Positions 33,391-42,558 of a stretch of DNA of 64,000 nt are shown here, one piece after another; position 1 is the first letter of the stretch; each line of letters starts with the position of its first letter. Location of the stretch: NCBI GenBank assembly GCA_002418895.1, contig DIFA01000009.1, forward strand, positions 1 through 64,000. The letters are read 5' to 3'. A model generated the notes under the pieces. It was not told the origin of the DNA. It worked only from the letters and a program-made list of their open reading frames with translations, and did not search any database. The translations under genes were made by a program, and so were the position numbers. The stretch comes from Dehalococcoidia bacterium UBA5760 (lineage in GTDB: Bacteria > Chloroflexota > Dehalococcoidia > Dehalococcoidales > UBA5760).

Positions 33391-34094
33391 TTTCGGAAGG
33401 CAGCCTCGTATTCCTCAATCAGCCCTTCCCCGGCAAAGCTGAAGTAGGTATTATCGCCGATTATGATATGGTCCAGTACCTTAATCTGCATAACACCAGC
33501 CGCATAGACCAGGTCCCGGGTCACCTCCCGGTCACTCTGGCTGGGTACCGGATCTCCCGAAGGGTGGTTATGGGCAAAGATCAGTGAGACCGCGTTATGC
33601 TTTATGGCGCCTTCGATAACCTGCCGGGGAGATACAGCACTGCTGTTCACCGTGCCCTGAAAAAGGTCTGCGGTTTCGATAATCTGGTTCCGGCTGTTCA
33701 AGTAGATAACCTTAAATACCTCTTTCTTAAGATCTCTCATTGAATGGTAAAGATAGTCAAAGATTTCCCGGGATGACTGGTAGACCGGCCTATCAATAAG
33801 CCTCTCCTTGAGAAACCTCCTGGCTGCCTCCTGCACCAGCTTGATGCCGAGGACATTATGAGGCCCGATGCCGGCTATCTCCTCCAGTTCCTCCGTAGAA
33901 GCCTCCAGAACACCTCTTAAGGTCTTGAACCTCTCGATAGCTCCCTTAGCCTGCTGCTTGCAGTCCTTACGCGGTGAGCCCAGGGTTAACAGTAGCTCCA
34001 CGATCTCGTAGTCCTGGAAACCGGCCAGGCCCCCCTGAAGAAACCTCTCCCGCAACCTTTTTCTGTGCCCTTGCGATGTATCTTTTGCCGGCAT
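33387..34094 (-). CDS. radC: RadC/JAB-domain protein
   Basis: 235 residues: N-terminal helix-hairpin-helix region (LEEIAGIGPHNVLGI) and the JAB/MPN metalloprotease-like domain with EGAIKHNAVSLIFAHNHPSGDPVPSQSD (split motif: H-x-H-P-x7-D). RadC was once thought to be a recombination repair factor; its real function is unclear. It converges with ogt, sharing 4 bp. A small zinc-ribbon gene lies upstream on the same strand. Confidence 0.92.
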   Translation of the reverse strand: MPAKDTSQGHRKRLRERFLQGGLAGFQDYEIVELLLTLGSPRKDCKQQAKGAIERFKTLRGVLEASTEELEEIAGIGPHNVLGIKLVQEAARRFLKERLIDRPVYQSSREIFDYLYHSMRDLKKEVFKVIYLNSRNQIIETADLFQGTVNSSAVSPRQVIEGAIKHNAVSLIFAHNHPSGDPVPSQSDREVTRDLVYAAGVMQIKVLDHIIIGDNTYFSFAGEGLIEEYEAAFRN

Positions 34095-34166
34095 TTTTAC
34101 TGTTTCCTCGTGCTACCGTGTTATCAAAGGCTTCCGAATGAGTCGGTTCTATCCGACCGGAAATCT

Positions 34167-34391
34167 TCACCGTCCGCCCGATCCGTAGCTTGGCGACGGG
34201 AAGTGTTTCCGGTACATTCTACATCTTTCGTTGGCGCAGGACCAGGCCACTATCCTGGTAAAGAAAACCATCCTCTTGGCTTTGATCGGGTACACCTCGG
34301 GGTGACCGCAGAAAGGACATAACGGCGTGCCCCTCGGCCCCCTGCCGTGTATACGGTATTCGTCTTCCCTCTTCGGCACCTTAGCCTCCAC
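34167..34391 (-). CDS. small zinc-ribbon protein
   Basis: 74 residues from GTG 34391. CPFC near residue 25 and CANERC near residue 52 make a four-Cys ribbon; many basic residues suggest nucleic-acid contact. It lies 72 nt upstream of radC on the same strand. No strong ribosome-binding site, and no family recognised, so moderate confidence. Confidence 0.6.
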   Translation of the reverse strand: MEAKVPKREDEYRIHGRGPRGTPLCPFCGHPEVYPIKAKRMVFFTRIVAWSCANERCRMYRKHFPSPSYGSGGR

Positions 34392-34594
34392 CGTCCCGGC
34401 AAGACCACTGCGTTTTCCCGTTAATCGTTAATCGATGCCGCAAGCAGATAGCCCCCCTTTTGTTAGTAGTATACACCACGCACCTTCGTGCTTGCCAGAA
34501 TGCCTTCTCATCCTCAGAGCCCGGCGATATGATATAATATTATGATTATGACATAAGCTCGTTTGTACAGGCATGGTCAGCCTGTTAAGATGGA

Positions 34595-35194
34595 GTGATG
34601 AAGCATACCCCGGAAGAAAAACAAAGGTACGTTGACCAGTTAAGGGCTTCGATCGAGGAAGGGGAGCGGTTGGTGAAGGGCAGGGGGCAGTCAATGAGCC
34701 CCATCCTGATGGACGCCAGGGGAATTGACGGCCACCTGGTACTTCTGGAGAACGGCATCCGTATCAAGCGTAGCGACCCGATGGTCTTTCTGACTCAAGG
34801 GATCAAGGGGGACAAGGAAATACCTTTCTCCCAGATAGCATCAATACAGATCAGAAAGGCAGGGACCTTTGCCAACGGCTATATCCGGTTCTCTCTCATC
34901 GAAGGAGTGGCAACAGAGAGGCAGACAAACGATACCAGTCGGGAGGAGAATACGGTAACGTTTAAGGCTGCCCAGCAGTCAGCCTTCGAAGGCATCAAGA
35001 CAGCAATCGAGGCAAAGGTGGCTGCTGCCAGAACGGCTGTTCCCAGAACGACTGCTCCCCACCTACTCCACGGGGCGGCGCCACAGACGTTTTCTTATAT
35101 TGACGAGCTGGAGAAGCTGGCATCGCTTAAGGACAGGGGTATAATTAGCGAGGAAGAGTTCGCTGCCAAGAAGCGGCAGATACTGGGGATATAG
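34595..35194 (+). CDS. DUF4429-like/PH-type protein with SHOCT domain
   Basis: 199 residues. Residues ~45-135 form a PH-like beta domain (LVLLENGIRIKRSD, IPFSQIASIQIRKAGTFANG), and the C-terminus is a SHOCT helix pair (YIDELEKLASLKDRGIISEE, then EFAAKKRQIL). SHOCT occurs in membrane-stress and oligomerising proteins of uncertain role. A TATAAT at about 34532 lies upstream. GTG 34595 or ATG 34598 can start it. It converges with dnaE (18-nt gap). Confidence 0.8.
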   Translation: MMKHTPEEKQRYVDQLRASIEEGERLVKGRGQSMSPILMDARGIDGHLVLLENGIRIKRSDPMVFLTQGIKGDKEIPFSQIASIQIRKAGTFANGYIRFSLIEGVATERQTNDTSREENTVTFKAAQQSAFEGIKTAIEAKVAAARTAVPRTTAPHLLHGAAPQTFSYIDELEKLASLKDRGIISEEEFAAKKRQILGI

Positions 35195-35212
35195 AAAATA
35201 TAGGGCTATTTT

Positions 35213-38200
35213 TTATTTAATCACCCTGATACTATCCTCACCGACCAGTTCTGCCAGACTCGCAAGAAGCTCAGGGCAACAGTCGACCTTCAGATTTGAC
35301 AGCTTAAGGGTCTTCACATTTTCCTCATTGGTAACATTAATCCGGACCTCATCATTGCCGGGAAACCCGCACAGTGTGTCAACCAGTTCTTTTAAAAGAG
35401 CGAGGTCCCCTGCTTTATCATCGGTTTGGGTAATACTGATTATCAGACGGCCCGTTGCCGGTACCGCCTGGGATAACGACGGCGCTTCCTCAGCCTCAGG
35501 AACATCCGGCAGCTCAACGGGGGGCGTTTCCGGCTGATAGTAGCGGACTGAATCACAGTTCAGACGTATCTGATCATCTTTTTGCCTTACCTTACCTTCA
35601 ACCAGTAGCATATTCCCCTCCTGCCACAGGTCCCTGGTATCGGCATACACTCTGGGCCAGACCATAACCTCGATTCTACCGTCAAGGTCTTCCAAGACCG
35701 CGCTGGCAAAGGGCTTGCCGTCTCTGGTGAGCAGATAGCGCACCGAGCCAACCATACCCGCCGCTACCACGTTCTGACCTACCATCCCGGCATCAATCTG
35801 CCCGCACAGTGTGGCGTTGACCAAGGCCCCCTTCCTGATCAGTGCACTGAAGGGGTGCTCCGAGAGATATACTCCCATAAGCTCCTTTTCCCAGGACAGC
35901 TTCTCCCTGACCGGAATGTCGTCTCCCTCCAGATCAAGGCCGGGCCTGGGAACCGGCATCGCTTCGCCCCACAGATCAAACATGGTGGACTGCCCCGTCG
36001 ACCGCAGGCTCTGTTCCCGCTGTGCCAGAGAAAGGATGCCGTTGATGTTCCCGAGCAGGCTGCCGCGACTACCCAGACGGTCCAGAGCGCCGCTTTTAAT
36101 CAGGCTCTCCAGTATCCGTTTATTGATGCCGCTCAAGTCGACACGGTGACAGAGGTCATCAATGGACCTGAAATCACCACCCCTATCACGCTCGGTAATA
36201 ATCGGCTCAACCGGTCCGAGCCCCACATTTTTGATGTCACTCAAACCGAAGCGGATGGCTGAAGTACCATCTCCAATCTTCTCTATGGAGAAGCCCGCCC
36301 GGCTACGGTTTATATCAGGAGGCAGCACGTCGATACCCAGACGGCGGCACTCAGAGACGGCACTGGCCACCTTCTCGGACTGCCCGCTGTTGGCGATAAG
36401 GAAGGCGGTGATATACTCAGCCGGGTAATTCGCTTTGAGGTAGGCGGTTTGATAGGCAATCAGGGCGTAGCTGGTACTATGTGCCTTGTTGAAAGCATAA
36501 CCGGCGAATGGTTCAATAAGCTTGAAGACCGCCTCGGCCAGTTCGGCAGAGAATCCTTTCTGCTCAGCCCGGGTGATGAAGTTGTGCCTCTCTTTTTTCA
36601 TAACCTCAGGAATCTTCTTACCCATTGCCTTACGAAAAATATCAGCCTCGCCCAGGCTGTAGCCGGCGAATTCCCGTACGATGAAGAGCACCTGGTCCTG
36701 ATAGACAATCACCCCGTAGGTCTCTTCAAGGATACTGGTCAGGGCAGGATGGGGATAGCGGATGGGTTCTATACCGTGTTTGGCTTTGATGAAGGTGGGA
36801 ATATGTTCCATAGGCCCGGGGCGGTACAGTGCCACCATAGCGGAAATATCGCTGAAAGTAGTCGGCTTAAGCTCCCTGATATATCGGCGCATGCCGCTGC
36901 CCTCCAGCTGGAAAACTCCGGCGGTCTCCCCGGAGGCGAGTAACTCAAAAGTCTTAGCGTCATCCATCGGGATATTACCCAGGTCGATATTCACGCCGCA
37001 GTTCTTACCGATAATATCCTTGGCAATACCCAGAATGGTAAGGTTGGCCAAGCCCAGAAAGTCCATTTTAAGCAGTCCGATATGAGCGATATCTCCCATA
37101 CTGAACTGGGTCATCACCAGTTCCTGACCGTTACCCTTGCTTACCCGCTGTAGCGGGACGTACTTGGTGAGAGAATCCCTGGCGATTACGACGCCGGCGG
37201 CGTGAGTACTGGCATGGCGGGCGATACCCTCCACCCTGCTGGCTGAGTCAATCAGATTACGGACTACGGCATCCGCTTTGTAGGCGCTGCTAAGCTCAGC
37301 ATTTTCCGCCATGGCCCGCGCCAGAGTCATACCCGGAGCGGGCGGCACCAGTCTGGCGACCCGGTCAACATCACCGTAGGACATGGCCAGCGCCCGACCC
37401 ACATCCCGAATGGCTGCCCTGGCACCCAGCGTGCCGAAGGTGATAATCTGGGCTACGTGGTCCGTTCCGTATTTCTGCGAAACATAAGCAATAACCTCGT
37501 CACGGCGCCCATCCTCGAAGTCCAGGTCTATATCCGGCATCTCCTTACGCTCTACGTTAAGAAAGCGCTCGAAGACCAGCTTGTTCTCAATGGGGTCAAT
37601 CCCGGTGATGCCCAGGCAGTAAAGAACAATACTAGCCGCCGCACTGCCTCTAACCCCGAACAGAATGCCCTGTTCTTTGGCAAAGGTGATGATATCCCAG
37701 ACAACCAGAAAGTAGCTGGCGAACCGGGTCTTTTCGATTACCTCCAGCTCATAGTCAAGCTGCTGCTTTACCTCTGCAGTCGGTATGGGATAGCGCTCGG
37801 TGAAACCCTGCCGGCAGATATCGGCCAGGAACTGGTCGGCGGTCTTCCCCGGAGGCAGTCCTACCTCAGGAAGGTGCAGCCGGTCGAACTCAAGCTCCAG
37901 GTTGCACATGCGGGCGATAAGCTCGGTGTTCTCCACCGCCTCGGGGATGTCACGATAAAGTTCCGCCATCTCTTCGGGACTCCTTAAGTAAAAGAAGTCG
38001 CCCGCCATCTTCATTCTCTTTTCATCATAGATGGAGGTGTTCCTACCGATGCATAACAGAAGATCATGAGTCGGCGCATCCTCACGGTTGATGTAATGGG
38101 TATCATTGGTGGCTACCAGCGGAATACCCAATTCACGACCCATTGCGATAAGGGACTGATTCACCCTCTCCAGTTCGGTAATCGGGTGTCTCTGTATCTC

Positions 38201-38704
38201 CAGGTAGAAGTCGCCAAAGGTCTGCTTATACCACATGGCAACCTCTTTAGCTCGCTCGAGACAGCCTTCACTGAGCAGGCGGGGAATCTCACCGGCCAGG
38301 CAAGCAGAGAGGGCAATCAGTCCCTGGTGATGCTGCTCAAGGAGTTTCTTGTCCACCCTGGGCCTGTAATAGAATCCCTCAAGGTGTGCCCTGGTGACGA
38401 GCTGTATCAGGTTCTGATATCCCGTCCTGTCCTTAGCCAGCAGGACAAGGTGGTAATAATCCTTATCCTGTACGCTGCGAGCGGAGCGTTCGCCGGGGGT
38501 TAGATAGACCTCACAGCCGATGATGGGCTTTATGCCGGCCGCTCTGGCGTTACGGTAGAACTCAATGGCGCCGTACATAACCCCGTGGTCGGTTATCGCC
38601 AGGCTTGCCATCCCCAGATCTTTAGCCCGCTGGACCAGCTGGGGAATACGGCACATACCGTCAAGCAGGCTGTATTCGGTATGGACATGGAGATGAGTAA
38701 ACAT
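35213..38704 (-). CDS. dnaE: DNA polymerase III subunit alpha
   Basis: 1163 residues from ATG 38704 (AGAAGGG upstream; GTG 38710 is an alternative). The PHP domain (FTHLHVHTEYSLLDG, ITDHGVMYGAIEF) is followed by the C-family catalytic core with GVRGSAAASIVLYCL and PDIDLDFEDGRRDEVI carrying the catalytic Asp pair, then the fingers, a helix-hairpin-helix and an OB-fold region. The PHP metal residues HLHVH look intact, so intrinsic exonuclease activity is possible. Replicative polymerase. Confidence 0.97.
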   Translation of the reverse strand: MFTHLHVHTEYSLLDGMCRIPQLVQRAKDLGMASLAITDHGVMYGAIEFYRNARAAGIKPIIGCEVYLTPGERSARSVQDKDYYHLVLLAKDRTGYQNLIQLVTRAHLEGFYYRPRVDKKLLEQHHQGLIALSACLAGEIPRLLSEGCLERAKEVAMWYKQTFGDFYLEIQRHPITELERVNQSLIAMGRELGIPLVATNDTHYINREDAPTHDLLLCIGRNTSIYDEKRMKMAGDFFYLRSPEEMAELYRDIPEAVENTELIARMCNLELEFDRLHLPEVGLPPGKTADQFLADICRQGFTERYPIPTAEVKQQLDYELEVIEKTRFASYFLVVWDIITFAKEQGILFGVRGSAAASIVLYCLGITGIDPIENKLVFERFLNVERKEMPDIDLDFEDGRRDEVIAYVSQKYGTDHVAQIITFGTLGARAAIRDVGRALAMSYGDVDRVARLVPPAPGMTLARAMAENAELSSAYKADAVVRNLIDSASRVEGIARHASTHAAGVVIARDSLTKYVPLQRVSKGNGQELVMTQFSMGDIAHIGLLKMDFLGLANLTILGIAKDIIGKNCGVNIDLGNIPMDDAKTFELLASGETAGVFQLEGSGMRRYIRELKPTTFSDISAMVALYRPGPMEHIPTFIKAKHGIEPIRYPHPALTSILEETYGVIVYQDQVLFIVREFAGYSLGEADIFRKAMGKKIPEVMKKERHNFITRAEQKGFSAELAEAVFKLIEPFAGYAFNKAHSTSYALIAYQTAYLKANYPAEYITAFLIANSGQSEKVASAVSECRRLGIDVLPPDINRSRAGFSIEKIGDGTSAIRFGLSDIKNVGLGPVEPIITERDRGGDFRSIDDLCHRVDLSGINKRILESLIKSGALDRLGSRGSLLGNINGILSLAQREQSLRSTGQSTMFDLWGEAMPVPRPGLDLEGDDIPVREKLSWEKELMGVYLSEHPFSALIRKGALVNATLCGQIDAGMVGQNVVAAGMVGSVRYLLTRDGKPFASAVLEDLDGRIEVMVWPRVYADTRDLWQEGNMLLVEGKVRQKDDQIRLNCDSVRYYQPETPPVELPDVPEAEEAPSLSQAVPATGRLIISITQTDDKAGDLALLKELVDTLCGFPGNDEVRINVTNEENVKTLKLSNLKVDCCPELLASLAELVGEDSIRVIK

Positions 38705-38846
38705 GAGCACCCTTCTAGCTGTGGTACCTGTTTTCTGATGGAGTTTACCTGTAATTATAGCACAGGGGCCGGCTACCGGAGTATTCTTTGCTTTTGATTC
38801 TTAACCGTGTAAAATCTAGGTACCTGCGATTGGAGACAAAGGAAAT

Positions 38847-39542
38847 TTGAGAGTTCTCGGTAATATCGCTAAGTGGCTGTTTATCTTCAGTCTGCCCGCC
38901 TTGCTGATATCGGCGGCGGTTAATTTTGAATTCAACAGCCTCTGGCTGTATAGAAACGGCTTTGAGAAGTATAACGTGAGCGGAGCTACCGGCCTGGATA
39001 AAGCGGAGCTTGAACAGGTAGCCAGCGGACTGATCGGCTATTTCAACTCCGGTGATGAATATATCAGCCTGACCGTGGTCAAGGATGGAGAGCCCTCAGA
39101 GCTGTTCAACCAGCGGGAGGTGGTGCACCTTAAGGATGTCAAGGCACTGGTACAGATGAACCACCGTCTGCTGGTGGGGACGGCGGTCTATGTCGGAGCC
39201 TACGCCGGTATCTCTCTTTTATGGCGCGGGAAGCAGTACCGACGCCGGCTGGCATGGTCGGTGTTTATCGGCTCAAGCATCACTCTGGGGATAATAGTTG
39301 CCCTGGGGGCAGGTTCAATGCTGCTCGACTTCGACGAGTTATTCACCCGGTTCCATTTCGTTGCCTTCACCAACGATCTGTGGATGCTCGACCCGGCTAC
39401 AGACTACCTGATAATGCTCTTCCCGGAGGGTTTCTGGTATGACTCGGCCGTGCTCCTGGGCCAGATAACCGCCGCTACAGCAGGTACGCTATGCGTAATA
39501 AGCAGGCTGTATTGGAAAAGGGCAAAAAAGCAACCGGATTAA
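38847..39542 (+). CDS. TIGR01906/DUF1461 integral membrane protein
   Basis: 231 residues starting at TTG 38847. Four or five membrane segments (about 7-25, 107-125, 138-158, 205-222) and the family block FTRFHFVAFTNDLWMLDPAT followed by DYLIMLFPEGFW. An extracytoplasmic loop of about 80 residues follows TM1. The family is widespread in Firmicutes and Chloroflexota with unknown function. It is monocistronic between dnaE (divergent) and an FmdB-like gene (convergent). Confidence 0.85.
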   Translation: MRVLGNIAKWLFIFSLPALLISAAVNFEFNSLWLYRNGFEKYNVSGATGLDKAELEQVASGLIGYFNSGDEYISLTVVKDGEPSELFNQREVVHLKDVKALVQMNHRLLVGTAVYVGAYAGISLLWRGKQYRRRLAWSVFIGSSITLGIIVALGAGSMLLDFDELFTRFHFVAFTNDLWMLDPATDYLIMLFPEGFWYDSAVLLGQITAATAGTLCVISRLYWKRAKKQPD

Positions 39543-39656
39543 GGTATCAACTTAACTCGTTTAGCCCGCCAACCGCCCCGTCCTTCTCTCTTAAGCCGTA
39601 ACGGTCCTACCCATCGCTATCCGAAAGAGATCGAAAGGATATGACCTGTCCCCCGA

Positions 39657-39887
39657 TTAGTGGTTACAGCTCTGACAGCTACCAGCATCACAGCCCGAAC
39701 AGGCACTACCGCCAATAGAGGTGGTAACACCACCGGCATCTTTGGAGAAGGAGGCAAAGGTAGAGGGCACCCGCCCGGCACTATTCTGACAGCGAGGGCA
39801 GCAGGCCATCTCGTCAGACTCGCTTGCCTTGCGGAGCAATTCAAACTTCAACTTACAACCGGGGCAGAGATATTCATATAGCGGCAT
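39657..39887 (-). CDS. FmdB-family zinc-ribbon protein
   Basis: 76 residues from ATG 39887 (GGTGA about 8 nt upstream). MPLYEYLCPGCKLKFELLRK is the FmdB/CxxC_CXXC_SSSS start, with CPGC and CPRC knuckles, followed by a Gly/Ser/Cys-rich tail CSGCDAGSCQSCNH that adds further metal ligands. Such proteins are called putative regulators without firm evidence. A second member is at 47633. Confidence 0.85.
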   Translation of the reverse strand: MPLYEYLCPGCKLKFELLRKASESDEMACCPRCQNSAGRVPSTFASFSKDAGGVTTSIGGSACSGCDAGSCQSCNH

Positions 39888-39956
39888 ACACTTGCTCACC
39901 CGGGATTAGTCTAATCTTTTTCCTTTGCGACGTCAATGACTTACGATGCGGTCTAC

Positions 39957-39986
39957 TTGACGCTTGGGGAAGCAAAGCATTACTAT
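39957..39986 (+). promoter_or_regulatory. trxA promoter
   Basis: TTGACG (39957-39962), 18-nt spacer, TACTAT (39981-39986), about 33 nt upstream of ATG 40019 with a strong GGAGGGG site. Confidence 0.55.
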
Positions 39987-40018
39987 AGATTGAACAGTAC
40001 TATAAAAGGAGGGGCATA

Positions 40019-40336
40019 ATGGTAAAAGATATTTCCGACCAGAACTTTGAGAGCGAGGTGTTAAAATCAACTCTGCCGGTGCTGGTAGATCTGTGGGCAC
40101 CCTGGTGCGGTCCCTGCCGTATGGTTAGCCCCGTTATTGATAAGCTAGCGGAAAAGTATGAAGGTAAGGTCAAGTTTTGCAAGCTGAACGTAGACGAAAA
40201 CCAGCAGACGGCCGCCAAGTACAGCGTTATGTCCATCCCTACCCTGCTGTTCTTTAAGAACGGAGAGAGGGCGGATACGGTTGTCGGTGCGGTATCGGAA
40301 CAGGCCTTAAAGCCCAAGATCGACGCCCTTCTTTAG
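40019..40336 (+). CDS. trxA: thioredoxin
   Basis: 105 residues, normal length. Active site DLWAPWCGPCRMVSPV near residue 30, cis-Pro region MSIPTLLFFKNGE, and the GAVSEQALKPKID end. A cytosolic disulfide reductant; no reductase gene adjoins. Ribosome-binding site AAAGGAGGGG. The TAG overlaps the stop of the convergent phosphatase by 4 nt. Confidence 0.96.
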   Translation: MVKDISDQNFESEVLKSTLPVLVDLWAPWCGPCRMVSPVIDKLAEKYEGKVKFCKLNVDENQQTAAKYSVMSIPTLLFFKNGERADTVVGAVSEQALKPKIDALL

Positions 40337-40953
40337 GCTGACGGCAGGTGGTCCAGGTGCGAGATACCGTTGAACAGGTTCAGTATTGCCCCTCCGGGGC
40401 AGGTTTCCACTATGCTGAGAGAAGCCAGGCCCGGAATAAACTGGAACACGTGCCTCAACTCTATTCCCAGCAGCCGGCAGATGAGTGTGCGTAGCACTCC
40501 GCTATGAGACACAACCAGTATGGCATCCTCTGCCTCATGCTTCTCCAGCCTCTCGATGAACTTTCCTACTCGCTTACCCAACTCGGCAAGCCCCTCGCCA
40601 TCGGGAAACCTTAAGTCGGTATTTCTTTCTTTCAAGTACCGGGAGCACTCAGGGTAAAGCTGATCGATCTCTTCAAAAGTCAACCCCTCGACCTTGCCGT
40701 AGTTAAACTCACGCAGCTCAGTGCAACTGGTAATATCTAGTTGATGCCTGGAGGCAATGGTCCGGGCGGTTACCACTGCCCTCTTGAGGTCGCTGGAGTA
40801 GACAAAGTCAATCTTCTCCGGCGCCAGACGATCACGCAGTCTCTCCGCCTGCTCCAGTCCCAGGGCACTCAGTTCGACATCGGTATGCCCCCAGAGACGC
40901 AGAGAGCTCTTTAGCGCAGTCTCTCCGTGACGAACCAGAAATAATCTAGACAT
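40333..40953 (-). CDS. histidine phosphatase family protein
   Basis: 206 residues. RLFLVRHGETALKSSLRLWG is the phosphoglycerate mutase RHG signature, FVYSSDLKRAVVTARTIA the Arg motif, EFNYGKVEGLTFEEID the catalytic Glu, and LVVSHSGVLRTLI the second His. Alpha-ribazole phosphatase (CobC) and other small phosphatases share these motifs; the substrate is not decidable here. GGAAGGGG precedes ATG 40953. Confidence 0.9.
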   Translation of the reverse strand: MSRLFLVRHGETALKSSLRLWGHTDVELSALGLEQAERLRDRLAPEKIDFVYSSDLKRAVVTARTIASRHQLDITSCTELREFNYGKVEGLTFEEIDQLYPECSRYLKERNTDLRFPDGEGLAELGKRVGKFIERLEKHEAEDAILVVSHSGVLRTLICRLLGIELRHVFQFIPGLASLSIVETCPGGAILNLFNGISHLDHLPSA

Positions 40954-41150
40954 GATTCCCCTTCCCTCAAGATAATCGGACCCCGAACATGAACATTATA
41001 ACAAGACTGGCCCATCGGGGCAAAGGAATAACGGTTAGCCTATCTCTAAATCGGGCCTACCCGGGTTGTTTATGTCTATTCGCTTACTCTTGGTGTATAA
41101 TGAACCTGAGTATCAGGTAATAGACCCGGTAGCGGTCGGGTAAGTGCAGT

Positions 41151-42131
41151 ATGGAAATAATAGTAATTATTATTCTTTCGGTTGCCATTGCGGTTCTACT
41201 CGGAGTCTTTCTCCGCGACCGGTCACGGGGACGGCAGGCACTGGAGGCACAGGGTGAGGCCCTGTCCAGGGTAGTGGACGAGAAACTGGAGGGTAACGTC
41301 AGAATCTTTGGCGATCTGCGGGAAAAATTAGGCGAACTGACACAGAGGACGAGAGACATCCAGGAGATTGGCCGGAACATCTCCAATCTACAGGAACTGT
41401 TACGAGCGCCGAAGTTCAGGGGCTGCTTTGGTGAGCTACTGCTGGAGAGGCTATTAGCCGATGTTCTGCCCCAGGGTGCTTACTCTATCCAGCATAGATT
41501 TCTCGACGGGAGGACGGTGGATGCCGTGGTGAGGATCGGGCGCAATCTGATCCCGGTCGATTCGAAATTCCCCCTGGAAGATTTTGAGCGTATGGTCAGG
41601 GTGGAGACCGATGAAGAGAGAAAGGCCTTACGTCAGCAGTTCATCCACACCATCAGGAAACACGTTGATAACGTGAGCAAATATATACTGCCCGACGAAG
41701 GCACCTTCGACTTTGCCCTGATGTATATACCAGCCGAGAATGTCTATTACGAAGCGGTAATTCGCGGAACACAATCTGCTGAATGGAATGACATATATTC
41801 ATACGCTCTCAAGAAACGGGTGGTACCGGTATCGCCAAACAGTTTCTATGCCTACCTGCAGGTTATCGTCCTCGGGCTAAAGGGACTCCGCTTCGAGACG
41901 GCAGCACATGATATTCTGGGGTATATCGGCCGTCTGCAGAGTGACCTCAAGGACTTCGAGCAGGACTACGAGGTGATCGGGGGACATATCCGCCACGCCG
42001 CCAGCAAGTATGATACCGCCAGCAGAAAGCTGAACAGGTTCGAGGACAAGCTACGTCTTGCTGTGGAAAATCCGGCCGAAGAATTGCCCGGAGCATCCGT
42101 AGACAGGAGCGATGATGAGGCAGGAGGATAA
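41151..42131 (+). CDS. rmuC: DNA recombination protein RmuC
   Basis: 326 residues: an N-terminal membrane segment (IIVIIILSVAIAVLLGVFL), a short coiled coil (residues ~25-80), the RmuC nuclease-like domain (APKFRGCFGELLLERLLADV, VDAVVRIGRNLIPVDSKFPL), and a helical end. RmuC limits inversions and acts in genome maintenance. Shorter than the E. coli protein, as usual in this group. Its TAA overlaps the ATG of the next micro-ORF. Confidence 0.92.
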   Translation: MEIIVIIILSVAIAVLLGVFLRDRSRGRQALEAQGEALSRVVDEKLEGNVRIFGDLREKLGELTQRTRDIQEIGRNISNLQELLRAPKFRGCFGELLLERLLADVLPQGAYSIQHRFLDGRTVDAVVRIGRNLIPVDSKFPLEDFERMVRVETDEERKALRQQFIHTIRKHVDNVSKYILPDEGTFDFALMYIPAENVYYEAVIRGTQSAEWNDIYSYALKKRVVPVSPNSFYAYLQVIVLGLKGLRFETAAHDILGYIGRLQSDLKDFEQDYEVIGGHIRHAASKYDTASRKLNRFEDKLRLAVENPAEELPGASVDRSDDEAGG

Positions 42132-42256
42132 TGAATCGGGTAAAGGGCTTTGTTAATCTCAACAAATTTAAGTCGGGCCGGACTATCAAAACGTCCGACA
42201 AGGCGTTATATAGTAAAAAGATGGGAACAGCTAAACAGAGGGGAGTGAAGTATTAA
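42131..42256 (+). CDS. 41-residue basic micro-protein coupled to rmuC
   Basis: ATG 42131 shares one base with the rmuC TAA, and AGGAGG at 42122-42127 is a near-perfect ribosome-binding site inside the rmuC 3' end. The product begins MNRVKGFVNLNKFK, has a dozen Lys/Arg residues and ends GVKY. Its TAA is followed without a gap by the next ORF. A three-gene translationally coupled unit is indicated. No known family. Confidence 0.6.
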   Translation: MNRVKGFVNLNKFKSGRTIKTSDKALYSKKMGTAKQRGVKY

Positions 42257-42355
42257 ATGGATAAGGGACGTCGCCGTAAACTATTTATCTTGCTGGGGAT
42301 TGCCATCGCGGCAGTTAGCGTTGGACTGGTCTTTTTCTTTACCAAACCAGGTTAA
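42257..42355 (+). CDS. 32-residue single-span membrane micro-protein
   Basis: ATG 42257 starts the base after the preceding TAA; GGGAGTGAAG lies about 8 nt upstream. The product begins MDKGRRRKLFILL, has one hydrophobic segment (about residues 9-27, ending FFF) and a short TKPG tail: a positive-inside single-pass micro-protein. It sits behind rmuC, itself membrane-anchored. Function unknown. Confidence 0.55.
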   Translation: MDKGRRRKLFILLGIAIAAVSVGLVFFFTKPG

Positions 42356-42401
42356 AACTGTCGGTATTATTGGCCCTTTAATTAGTACACTCTTATCCAT
42401 C

Positions 42402-42425
42402 GCCGGTCGTCAAGCCGGCTATTTT
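42402..42425 (+). terminator. weak terminator-like hairpin
   Basis: GCCGG (42402-42406) pairs with CCGGC (42415-42419) around an 8-nt loop, followed by TATTTTG. It lies after the rmuC micro-ORFs and could end that unit; the T tract is short. Confidence 0.35.
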
Positions 42426-42558
42426 GTATGGTATGTCTGCTTGTTGCGCAGGTCAATCACGGCAGGGCCCCCGGGACGGAACCCGGCCTCATCCTGTTGA
42501 CGCCTCTTCCTGCCGATGTTACACTTTACTTGCTCTAAGTGAGGAGTAAGTAAATCCC

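Noticed and set aside
37457..37987. 176-residue plus-strand ORF opposite dnaE
   Set aside because: Antisense shadow; dnaE is intact and conserved over this stretch.
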